In this document: piece after piece, positions 27,007 through 33,794 of the stretch | Numbering within the stretch: position 1 is the first letter of the stretch | How the letters are laid out: the number at the start of each line of letters is the position of its first letter | From: [Bacillus] selenitireducens MLS10 | GTDB taxonomy: Bacteria; Bacillota; Bacilli; Bacillales; Salisediminibacteriaceae | Direction: 5' to 3' | Length of the DNA stretch: 64,000 nt | Assembly: GCF_000093085.1 (NCBI RefSeq) | Contig: NC_014219.1 | Coordinates: 3,092,384-3,156,383 of the forward strand | Notes under the pieces: generated by a model | What the model was told of the DNA's origin: nothing | Databases searched by the model: none | The model's input: the letters and a program-made list of their open reading frames with translations, nothing else | Made by a program: the position numbers and the translations under genes

Positions 27007-28017
27007 TTATTGAACTTCCACAGATCCTGAGATTTCAGTATCATCAGAGATATCCGCAGATGCTTCATACTCTTCGCTTGCAAAGTATACATTGCCTTCA
27101 ACGGTCATGCCGTTCAGGACAAAGCCATTGGCTTCCACGTAGATGTCACCAACGAATGTACCGTACTGGAGACGGCCGTTTTCATTACGGACCGTCAGGC
27201 TTGGTGCTTCAAGGGTATGCGTTTCTGTGACATTGCGGTCTGCATCCTGCTCATAAAGGGCAAGCTTACGCTCCGGCTCATCACGGTTCTCCTGATCGCC
27301 TTCCATAACGAGATCCTCGTCAGTCGTTATGTCACCGTAGAAGTGGAGGATCCACGCACCGTCTGCACCGATGTAAGAAAGCAAGCTCTCTTCATCCATA
27401 ACCTCATGGTACGTTGCACCGGTCATGCCGTCCATGGCCATTTCTTCACCGTCGACATAAATCGTACCGGAAATCTCTGTATCTTCACTGATGTCAGATG
27501 ATTCGAAGTATTCTTCTCCTGCAAAGTGAACATCACCTTCAACTGTCATACCGTTTAATACGAATCCGTTTGCTTCCACGTAGATATCACCGATGAAACC
27601 ACCGTACTGCAGGCGGCCGTTTTCATTACGGACCGTCAGGCTCGGTGCTTCAAGCGTGTGTGTTTCTGTGACATTGCGGTCTTCGTCCTGCTCATACAGG
27701 GCAAGCTTACGCTCCGGCTCATCACGGTTCTCCTGGTCACCTTCCATCACAAGATCTTGATCTGTCGTGACATCATCATAGAAATGGAGAATCCAGGCTC
27801 CGTCTGCGCCAATGTAAGAAAGAAGTGAATCTTCGTCCATGACCTCATTGTACGTTGCACCGGTCATACCGTCCTCTTCATTCTCATTGTCATTGACATT
27901 CTCTTCATTGTTGTCGTTCACTTCATTCCCTGCGGTTTCCTCATTGTTGTCTCCGCACGCTGCCAATACGGACACCAAAAGTGCTGCTGAAACGAGACTT
28001 AACGCTTTTCTTTTCAT
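27007..28017 (-). CDS. Lipoprotein made of two near-identical tandem domains
   Basis: A 336-residue lipoprotein (VLAACGD lipobox, Asn/Glu-rich linker). Residues 49-184 and 196-331 are near-identical copies, offset by 147 residues; each starts DGMTGATYxEVMDE, continues SLLSYIGADGAWILHFY and ends DIYVEANGFVLNGMTVEG followed by EISG. The stacked short strands of the C-terminal half (LTVRNENGRLQYG, DIYVEANGFVLNG) resemble bactofilin-like or pectate-lyase-like beta-solenoid turns. I do not recognise the family. ATG 28017 has GGAGGGG upstream, with a TGATACAAT extended -10 on the minus strand at 28098-28090. Confidence 0.85.
   Translation of the reverse strand: MKRKALSLVSAALLVSVLAACGDNNEETAGNEVNDNNEENVNDNENEEDGMTGATYNEVMDEDSLLSYIGADGAWILHFYDDVTTDQDLVMEGDQENRDEPERKLALYEQDEDRNVTETHTLEAPSLTVRNENGRLQYGGFIGDIYVEANGFVLNGMTVEGDVHFAGEEYFESSDISEDTEISGTIYVDGEEMAMDGMTGATYHEVMDEESLLSYIGADGAWILHFYGDITTDEDLVMEGDQENRDEPERKLALYEQDADRNVTETHTLEAPSLTVRNENGRLQYGTFVGDIYVEANGFVLNGMTVEGNVYFASEEYEASADISDDTEISGSVEVQ
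27025..27873 (-). repeat. Intragenic tandem duplication (about 408-bp units, 441-bp period)
   Basis: DNA encoding residues 196-331 (27025-27432) repeats that encoding residues 49-184 (27466-27873). Long stretches are identical at DNA level, for example the runs coding for NENGRLQYG and ENRDEPERKLALYEQD, so the duplication is recent or kept similar by gene conversion. Confidence 0.9.
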
Positions 28018-28064
28018 GTTGAACCCCTCCGTTTTGCTTTCTTTTTGTGTTTAGACTTGATGAT

Positions 28065-28080
28065 AAGTGATTACTCACTT
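28065..28080. promoter_or_regulatory. Palindrome over the start region of the duplicated lipoprotein gene
   Basis: AAGTGA-TTAC-TCACTT, a perfect 6-bp inverted repeat located about 10 bp downstream of the extended -10 element, so it covers the predicted transcription start. Placement fits a repressor operator; the binding protein is unknown. Confidence 0.45.
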
Positions 28081-28324
28081 TCAATTTGAATTGTATCACG
28101 CAACCTCGCCGGGACATTTGTTCATATGTGAATATTTGGTTAAAATAGTTTTAAATGTTAACTAATGTGAAAGCCTGTTATCTTTCAAAACGTTGACAGG
28201 CCTGCGTTTTCGATGATTTTATGCTGTTCTGATTTGTGGCTTTTCTGTGAAGAGAATCGCCTGTTGTTCGCTCTTTTGTCACATTCGGCATTCCGACGTT
28301 GCTGTTCTGCCGGCATGCAAACAG

Positions 28325-28350
28325 AAAAAGGCCCCGACAGGGACCTTTCT
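28325..28350 (-). terminator. Terminator of the cation transporter gene
   Basis: On the minus strand AAAGGTCCC and GGGGCCTTT pair around a TGTC loop, followed by T. Confidence 0.75.
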
Positions 28351-28386
28351 CGGTATCTCCTTTTTATCTTTTCAGAACCACTATGA

Positions 28387-29295
28387 TCAGATTGCCCATT
28401 TGCGGTTCTCCGTAAAGGAGACGGTGAGCCAGTGCGTATCTTTGCCTGCTGCCGCTGCGATCTCCCCGCGGATCTGATCCTGAACCTTCACTGAGTCCAC
28501 CGTGGATTTGGGTGTAATCACATAGTCGATCTCAATCCAGATGACATTTCCGGTTCTTGAGAGGCGGATGAAGGATTCTTTCATCCCGAACCGTTCCTCA
28601 ATCTCTTTTACCTTCTGCTCAATTGGACCGGCCTGTTCGTGATCAAGCCGCATCTCGAGAAGTTCGTGCAGTGCTTTCTTCATCTCCACCACCGGAACCC
28701 GGATGAAATAGCCTGTGACAAGGAGGACCATAACCGGATCGGTATAAGGGACGAGAAACGAAAGCGTGTCTGAAAGGGACAACAGACCCGCAAGCAGGAA
28801 ACCGGTCAATACTCCAGTACTGACAAGCGTATCCATCATCCACTGGTTTTGTTCCGCCTTGATGAGGCCTGTTTTGGAACGTTTCGATGCCTGACGGAAC
28901 CAAAGCAGGAACAACAGGCAGACCAGGGTTGCAAATGCTGAGTAAATCATGGCTGCACCCAGGATCATATCCCTGCCACCGGTAAACAGCGCCAGAAGCG
29001 CGGTAATAAACGAACCCGCCACGAGTATCGTAATCGCTGTGTACTTTATCAGGATGACGAGGGGTTCGATCATGCTCTTACCAAACGGATAGTTTTTCGT
29101 GTCTTTTTTACTCATAAATGCTGCCGCGTATAGCGACAGCATCGATAATGCCACACTGATCAGGGAATAAAGGCCGTCAAAGAGAATCATCTGTGAGGAT
29201 ACGAGAATCCCGACGATGATCCCGCCAAAAGCGAAAGCGACGGCGCCGTAAACCGAAAAAGTCAGAAGGCGTTTTTCATTTTGTTGTGCTGTCAT
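28387..29295 (-). CDS. Cation diffusion facilitator (CDF) family transporter
   Basis: A 302-residue membrane protein with about six helices (residues 10-200) and a cytoplasmic C-terminal domain with a ferredoxin-like fold (WIEIDYVITPKSTVDSVKVQ), the layout of CDF metal efflux proteins. Possible metal-site residues are Asp in FDGLYSLISVALS and Asp in NQWMMDTLVS; the usual His of the HD pair is not seen, so the ion is unclear. ATG 29295 with AGGAG at 9 nt is preferred over TTG 29301. It lies 15 nt downstream of a TetR gene and is probably controlled by it. Confidence 0.87.
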   Translation of the reverse strand: MTAQQNEKRLLTFSVYGAVAFAFGGIIVGILVSSQMILFDGLYSLISVALSMLSLYAAAFMSKKDTKNYPFGKSMIEPLVILIKYTAITILVAGSFITALLALFTGGRDMILGAAMIYSAFATLVCLLFLLWFRQASKRSKTGLIKAEQNQWMMDTLVSTGVLTGFLLAGLLSLSDTLSFLVPYTDPVMVLLVTGYFIRVPVVEMKKALHELLEMRLDHEQAGPIEQKVKEIEERFGMKESFIRLSRTGNVIWIEIDYVITPKSTVDSVKVQDQIRGEIAAAAGKDTHWLTVSFTENRKWAI

Positions 29296-29310
29296 GTTCA
29301 ATTTCTCCTT

Positions 29311-29856
29311 TTAAGCTCCGATTGCGCGCTGAAGAAGCTTTTTCACGTTGCTTCTTGCAGTCTCTTCGTCTTGTTGCCGCTGCTTAGATAAGTAATAGGC
29401 CTCAGCGGCGTGTTCCGTGACACCGACAATGAGCTTTGCCAGCTCTTCTTTGCCGGAATAAGGGCCTGCCGAATCGATCCGCCCCGTCAACCATTCATAA
29501 TACGGTCTGTAAATGCTGTCCCACTTCTCAAAGCTGTCATCAAAGGCAAAGCCGGAATAAAGAAACGTAATGAGATCACTCGTCTCACGTGTTACGTCAA
29601 AGCTCACATCAATGATCACATCGACTGTCCCTGAGAGGTTCAGCCCTTCTGCCTGTCTCTGAATGCGCGCCAGTTGATCATGCAGAATCGACGAGGCAAT
29701 TTCTGTGACGAGATCACTCTTGGCTCCGAAATAGAGATAATACGTGCCCTGTGCGACGCCTGCCCGTTTCACGATCTGTGAGACCGATGTCTTGTCATAC
29801 CCCTGTTCTTTGATCAGGGCCGTTGCAGCCTCAATGATCTTTTGTTTTTTATCCAT
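29311..29856 (-). CDS. TetR-family regulator of the CDF operon
   Basis: A 181-residue TetR repressor. The N-terminal DNA-binding domain (MDKKQKIIEAATALIKEQGY, VSQIVKRAGVAQGTYYLYF) is typical; the C-terminal ligand domain is variable. ATG 29856 has GAGGGG upstream. The gene heads an operon with the CDF transporter, and a perfect TetR-style palindrome covers its transcription start, so autoregulation and control of the efflux gene are likely. Ligand unknown. Confidence 0.92.
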   Translation of the reverse strand: MDKKQKIIEAATALIKEQGYDKTSVSQIVKRAGVAQGTYYLYFGAKSDLVTEIASSILHDQLARIQRQAEGLNLSGTVDVIIDVSFDVTRETSDLITFLYSGFAFDDSFEKWDSIYRPYYEWLTGRIDSAGPYSGKEELAKLIVGVTEHAAEAYYLSKQRQQDEETARSNVKKLLQRAIGA

Positions 29857-29875
29857 AGCGACCCCTCTCTTCAAC

Positions 29876-29892
29876 TGACTGACTATCAGTCA
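29876..29892. promoter_or_regulatory. TetR operator
   Basis: TGACTGA-CTA-TCAGTCA, a perfect 7-bp inverted repeat with a 3-bp spacer, directly downstream of the -10 of the tetR-CDF promoter and just upstream of the ribosome site. Confidence 0.8.
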
Positions 29893-29920
29893 TTTTACAT
29901 GATGTCCATAAAAAAAGCAA
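29892..29920 (-). promoter_or_regulatory. Promoter of the tetR-CDF operon
   Basis: Minus-strand -35 TTGCTT (29920-29915), 17-nt spacer, -10 TAAAAT (29897-29892). The -35 lies within the stem of the terminator of the upstream LOG gene. Confidence 0.65.
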
Positions 29921-29937
29921 GGGGAAGTCCCCCTTGC
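29910..29937 (-). terminator. Terminator of the LOG-protein operon
   Basis: On the minus strand GCAAGGGG and CCCCTTGC pair, followed by seven T. Confidence 0.85.
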
Positions 29938-29942
29938 CGAAA

Positions 29943-30482
29943 TTAACGCTGATGAATCTTGTCGATGAGCCGTTTACTGTCCGTATCATGGACAATCCCG
30001 GACAGATAGTCCTCAGGTGCAAAATCCGCCTCGATCATATGCCCGAAAAGCGCCAGGAGAGAATCGTAATAGCCATTGATGTTTAGCAGACAGCAAGGCT
30101 TGTCATGATAGCCGATCTTCGCCCAACTGTATACTTCAAACCATTCTTCGAGGGTACCGAGACCTCCGGGGAACGCGATAAAGGCGTCGCCCTCTTGCAT
30201 CATGACTTTCTTCCTCGTGGGCATATCCGCGACAATGCGGAGATCGGTCAATCGCCGATAGGACCGCTCCCTGTTTGCAAGTTTCTCCGGCATAACCCCA
30301 ATGACCTTGCCGCCGTGATCCAGAACCCCGTCCGCCATCGCGCGCATGCAGCCGATGCCTGCACCGCCGTAAACGAGGGTCAACTCCCGCTCAGCCATGG
30401 CTTTGCCGAGCTGATACGCTTCTCTCATATAAACCGGATCCGATCCTTCCCGGGATCCGCAAAACACCGTGATGGCTTTCAT
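29943..30482 (-). CDS. LOG family protein (TIGR00730 type)
   Basis: A 179-residue Rossmann-fold protein of the LOG/YvdD family, nucleoside-5'-monophosphate phosphoribohydrolases that release free bases such as cytokinins from ribotides. The PGGxGTxxE motif is present as FPGGLGTLEEWFE, with VYGGAGIGCMRAMAD and MPTRKKVMM also conserved. ATG 30482 (MKAITVFCGS) is the normal family start; ATG 30491 is too close to the ribosome site. It follows the small haem-copper-oxidase-like gene by 16 nt. Confidence 0.93.
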   Translation of the reverse strand: MKAITVFCGSREGSDPVYMREAYQLGKAMAERELTLVYGGAGIGCMRAMADGVLDHGGKVIGVMPEKLANRERSYRRLTDLRIVADMPTRKKVMMQEGDAFIAFPGGLGTLEEWFEVYSWAKIGYHDKPCCLLNINGYYDSLLALFGHMIEADFAPEDYLSGIVHDTDSKRLIDKIHQR

Positions 30483-30498
30483 GGTAAGCATCGCTCCT

Positions 30499-30888
30499 TT
30501 AATCGGTTGTTTTCAGCTTCACCACGATCAGGAAAAACGCAATAAATGCGATCATATAAATCGTGCCGCCAATGATGTAAAACAGCAGTAATGCGAGTTC
30601 CGGCAGTCCAAACGGGTTGCCCTGATACAGGTACATCCCGAGATTCAGACTCACCGATCCGATAATCGCCGAAAAGACGTGAATCCGTGCCAGAATCGGT
30701 GTTGCCGGTTTAAACGCCTGATAAAAGATTCCCCACCCCATCGTGGTCAAAAATCCGGACACGAGCATATGGGCATGGAAGGTGCGCATGGCGTAGCTGC
30801 CGGCACCCGCCATATGTGAGCCGATCATCACCCCGATCAGGCCAAAGACAGCGCTCGTAATCAACAGTGCTTTTGCATAAGTGGTCAT
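30499..30888 (-). CDS. Small cytochrome-c-oxidase-subunit-I-like membrane protein
   Basis: A 129-residue protein with four membrane helices. The pattern GSHMAGAGSYAMRTFHAHML, then GWGIFYQAF and ARIHVFSAIIGS, resembles a short module of haem-copper oxidase subunit I; similar 130-residue proteins in bacilli are commonly labelled cytochrome-c oxidase. It is far too short to be a functional oxidase on its own. Histidines in helices 1-3 could bind haem. Strong ribosome site GAAGGAGG before ATG 30888. Co-transcribed with the LOG gene. Confidence 0.78.
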   Translation of the reverse strand: MTTYAKALLITSAVFGLIGVMIGSHMAGAGSYAMRTFHAHMLVSGFLTTMGWGIFYQAFKPATPILARIHVFSAIIGSVSLNLGMYLYQGNPFGLPELALLLFYIIGGTIYMIAFIAFFLIVVKLKTTD

Positions 30889-30966
30889 TGAACGTCCTCC
30901 TTCAAATATGTGCTGTTTTTATCTTACATGATTTTGCTGCATCAGAAAAAAGAAATCCCCCACGAA

Positions 30967-30995
30967 AACAACCCGCTTACGATGGCGGGTTGTTT
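30967..30995 (-). terminator. Terminator overlapping the 3' end of the sodium channel gene
   Basis: On the minus strand AACAACCCGC and GCGGGTTGTT pair; the 5' arm encodes the last residues (NNPP) and the TAA stop lies in the loop. A T-rich tract follows. Confidence 0.7.
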
Positions 30996-31780
30996 CTCTC
31001 TCTCAGCATGGATTTGATCTCCTTCAAATCTTCTTTCAGCTCTCTGTTCTCCTGAAACAGCCGCTCCATCTGTTCCTGATGCACCTCTTCATTCTCATGA
31101 CCGAGGTAATCGAGAATGACGGCAACGACGAGGTTCAGGATGACCAGGGCCCCGATGACGATGAATGTCACAAAATAAAACCACGCCCACGGAATCTCCG
31201 CGATGACCGGTCTTGCCACCTGACTCGCCCAGGATTCAAACGTGACCACCTGCAGGAGCGTGAAGAGCGAATGATGGAAGCTTCCAAAGAACTCATACGG
31301 AAGCACATCCCGGAAAAAGGTCGTCCCGATAATCGCATAGATGGAGAAAATCAGTGCTGTCAGTCCCATGATCCCCGTCAGAGCAGGAATTGAACGGACG
31401 AGAGAGTCGATGATTTTCCTGAGCGCGGGAATCGCCGGAATCATGCGAATGAGCCGGAGCACCCGGATCAGTCGCAGGACGCTGACCATCGGCGTATTGT
31501 AAAAAGCGAGACTCAGGACAACAATGGTAAAGTCAAAGTAGTTCCACGGATCACGGAAATACCCCCTCACACCGAGCCCGATCATCTTAATGGCCAGTTC
31601 GGCAACAAAGATCCAGACGATGATTGTATCCAGCAGAAGGAGCCAGTCGTTCCCCTGTATGTAGGATTCCGCCACGATGACAAGGCCATTCAGAATGATG
31701 ATCCCGATAATTACGGGCTGAAAGGACGGGTGAAGAGCGATGTGCTTCATCCGTCCGCGAAATGTCTGTTTATCTGTCAT
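30977..31780 (-). CDS. NaChBac-type voltage-gated sodium channel
   Basis: A 267-residue single-domain six-helix channel subunit. Helix S4 carries regularly spaced arginines (SVLRLIRVLRLIRMIPAIPALR begins at about residue 99), and the pore has the selectivity filter TFESWAS, differing by one residue from the TLESWAS filter of NaChBac/NavBp. A C-terminal coiled coil (QMERLFQENRELKEDLKEI) would support the tetramer. In alkaliphilic Bacillus such channels bring in Na+ for pH homeostasis and motility. A plausible ribosome site AGGTTGA lies before ATG 31780. Monocistronic. Confidence 0.95.
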   Translation of the reverse strand: MTDKQTFRGRMKHIALHPSFQPVIIGIIILNGLVIVAESYIQGNDWLLLLDTIIVWIFVAELAIKMIGLGVRGYFRDPWNYFDFTIVVLSLAFYNTPMVSVLRLIRVLRLIRMIPAIPALRKIIDSLVRSIPALTGIMGLTALIFSIYAIIGTTFFRDVLPYEFFGSFHHSLFTLLQVVTFESWASQVARPVIAEIPWAWFYFVTFIVIGALVILNLVVAVILDYLGHENEEVHQEQMERLFQENRELKEDLKEIKSMLRERNNPPS

Positions 31781-31849
31781 GGCAAATCAACCTGCTTCTG
31801 TTCAAATTGCGGCAACAGATGCCGCACCGTCAGTTTACCGGTTCGACGC

Positions 31850-32377
31850 TCAGTCTTCAACCCGGATCACCTCAATACCGTACCGTTCAAGATACGCTTT
31901 GGACACCGCATCCGGGTAGCCTTCCGAATAATAGACGCTCCGGATCCCGGCTCCGTTGATTTTCTCCGCACACTGCCGGCACGGAAAGGTCGTGGAAAAA
32001 AGCACACACCCCTCAGTGGAGATGCCTCTTCGCTGCATCTGAAACATCGCATTGGCCTCCGCGTGAAACGCATCGCACGGGTATTCATCCTGGTACTCAC
32101 CGGACTGAATCAGCCCCTGTTTCTTGGCTTCAAACCTCGGGCATCCCCCGTCCACGCAGTGAGGCTGTCCGGATGGATAGCCGTTGTAGCCCGTGGAAAG
32201 GATATTCCGTTTGTCCTTATCGAGGCTGTTCACGATCACGGCCCCAACCCGGCGCGAACCGCATGTGGATCTGAGTGATGCAATATACGCCTTTGACATA
32301 AAATACTGTTCCCAGTCGTCTCGCTCCCCGAGGGGGATGGTGCTGACGAGGGCTTTGATTTCTTTTAGGATACTCAA
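31850..32377 (-). CDS. comEB: Deoxycytidylate deaminase (ComEB-type)
   Basis: A 175-residue zinc-dependent dCMP deaminase that converts dCMP to dUMP for thymidylate synthesis. Zinc ligands and the catalytic Glu are seen in CDAFHAEANAMF and TTFPCRQCAEKI, together with the family insert CVDGGCPRFEA. The start is TTG 32377 with GAGGTGA upstream, giving MSILKEIKALVST. It stands apart from the com operon and is divergent from the HesB-like gene. Confidence 0.93.
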   Translation of the reverse strand: MSILKEIKALVSTIPLGERDDWEQYFMSKAYIASLRSTCGSRRVGAVIVNSLDKDKRNILSTGYNGYPSGQPHCVDGGCPRFEAKKQGLIQSGEYQDEYPCDAFHAEANAMFQMQRRGISTEGCVLFSTTFPCRQCAEKINGAGIRSVYYSEGYPDAVSKAYLERYGIEVIRVED

Positions 32378-32497
32378 TTCAGCTTCACCTCACGCCTCTC
32401 ATTGTATCACTCTGACTGCCCGGAGGGTTATGATTTTTTCTGCCAACGGTTCTGTGCTACACTTGCACAAACATCTTTGCAGGAGGTGACGAAAGTC

Positions 32498-32791
32498 ATG
32501 GAAATCACCGATGAAGGACTTCGCTTTCTCACGCAGCTCGCAGACAGGCAGCACAAATATCATGTCCGGATCGGTCACCGCTTCGGAAAGCGCTGAGGCA
32601 CCTCAGACTTTCGGCTGACTCTGGACGAGTCACCTCAACCGAATCACGATCCGAGCCACAGCATCACCGTCGGCAGACTCACCTTCCTTTTTGATCCGGA
32701 GGCTGTCCCTCACCGGCACCGGCTGCGCATTGACTGTCAAAACGGCCGTCTTCAATTGGCGGATACGTCCCAACTCACTGGAGGCATGTAA
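32498..32791 (+). CDS. HesB-like protein, candidate selenoprotein (in-frame UGA at codon 33)
   Basis: Ninety-seven codons from ATG 32498 (AGGAGGTGA upstream) to TAA 32789-32791, with one internal TGA at 32594-32596. The two parts, MEITDEGLRFLTQLADRQHK to RFGKR and GTSDFRLTLDESPQPNHD to QLADTSQLTGGM, are in one frame and together make a full-length HesB/IscA-like domain. The UGA falls within about one residue of the conserved Cys of the GGCSG-type motif. A HesB-related family whose members carry Sec at that Cys is known (TIGR01911). A hairpin follows the UGA, and the next gene starts 1 nt after the TAA with its ribosome site inside this frame, so translation past the UGA is likely. A nonsense mutation is the alternative. 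Confidence 0.75.
32594..32634 (+). promoter_or_regulatory. Candidate bacterial SECIS element of the HesB-like gene
   Basis: After UGA 32594-32596 a stem TGACTC/GAGTCA (32616-32621, 32627-32632) has the loop TGGAC, extended by GG/CC across a bulged C (32613-32615, 32633-32634). The loop begins 28 nt after the U of UGA and has G in its first two bases, within the range accepted for bacterial SECIS hairpins. Confidence 0.55.
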
Positions 32792-32792
32792 A

Positions 32793-33680
32793 ATGGAAAA
32801 AGTACTCGTACTCGGTGGTACCCGCTTTTTCGGGAAACGCCTCACGGAACGTCTGTTAAAAGAAGGAAAAGAAGTTACCCTCGCCACGCGGGGCGAAAGC
32901 GGTAACCCATTTGGCAATACCGTTCATCACCTGAAGGTTGACCGCTTTAACCGCGGCTCAATGGAGAAGATCTTTCAGGACGGCGAATGGGATGTGATTT
33001 ACGATCAGATCTGCTTTTCCCCGGACGACGCCATGGACGCCGTTGATATTTTCAGCGGCAGAACCGGACGCTACGTCTTCACATCGACGTTGAGCGTCTA
33101 CGACTTTGATGACAAGGGCTGCAAAAAAGAGGACGATTTCGACCCGTTTCACTATCCTCTGAAAGAAGGACGAAAAGAAGCCTTCAGCTACGGCGAAGGA
33201 AAGCGCCTCGCCGAAGCCGTCTTCGCCCAAAAAGCCGATTTCCCTGTCACCATGGTCCGACCACCGATCGTCGTCGGTACGGATGACTATACAAAACGGC
33301 TTCAGTACTACATGCAGCGTATCCAAAACCGTCAACCGATCGGGCTCGATCAGCCTGATGCCAGGCTCTCCTTCGTCCATGCCGGAGAGCTCGCGGACTT
33401 TCTTTACTTTGCCGGTCATGAAACATTCACAGGGCCCGTCAATACGAGCAGCCCGGATGCAGTGAGCCTTCATGAACTGATGCAGCTCATGCAACATGAG
33501 CTGCAAGATGGATCCGTCATCATTCAACCGACCTCCGATTCCGTAGAAGCCTCACCCATGAATTTCCCCGCCTCCTATTACCAGGACGTGAATCGGGCAA
33601 AAGAGGCAGGATTCGCCTTTTCACCAATGAGCAACTGGCTCCCCGGTCTGATCCGGGACCTCAAACATTCAATCAGCTGA
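32793..33680 (+). CDS. NAD-dependent epimerase/dehydratase (extended SDR)
   Basis: A 295-residue protein with an N-terminal Rossmann motif (VLVLGGTRFFGKRLTERLLK), an SDR-type core and TLSVYDFDDKG. The sugar or other substrate is unknown; YbjT/YfhF-like isomerases and plant chloroplast RNA-binding epimerases share the GGTRFFGK start. ATG 32793 lies 1 nt after the HesB-like stop, and its ribosome site GGAGGC is inside that upstream gene, which implies coupled translation. An upstream in-frame start at 32691 has no support. Confidence 0.88.
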   Translation: MEKVLVLGGTRFFGKRLTERLLKEGKEVTLATRGESGNPFGNTVHHLKVDRFNRGSMEKIFQDGEWDVIYDQICFSPDDAMDAVDIFSGRTGRYVFTSTLSVYDFDDKGCKKEDDFDPFHYPLKEGRKEAFSYGEGKRLAEAVFAQKADFPVTMVRPPIVVGTDDYTKRLQYYMQRIQNRQPIGLDQPDARLSFVHAGELADFLYFAGHETFTGPVNTSSPDAVSLHELMQLMQHELQDGSVIIQPTSDSVEASPMNFPASYYQDVNRAKEAGFAFSPMSNWLPGLIRDLKHSIS

Positions 33681-33687
33681 ATACGCC

Positions 33688-33719
33688 CGGCCGGTCATCG
33701 ACTCAGATGGCCGGTTTTT
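33688..33719 (+). terminator. Terminator after the epimerase gene
   Basis: CCGGTCAT pairs with ATGGCCGG (one G-U pair) around an 8-nt loop, followed by five T. Confidence 0.7.
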
Positions 33720-33794
33720 GGTTTTCATCTTCATAAAAACAGGTAAAGAACCCCGATGATCACCAAAATCACCCACCTACTGGAGGAATCCCTG

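Larger units (their letters stand above)
28018..28386. other. Gene-free stretch between divergent-tail genes
   Basis: About 370 bp without a convincing gene. It holds the promoter of the duplicated lipoprotein gene (minus strand, extended -10 near 28090-28098), the palindrome at 28065-28080, an imperfect GCCTGT/ACAGGC hairpin (28173-28201) and the terminator of the cation transporter gene at 28325-28350. The middle is AT-rich. Confidence 0.6.
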
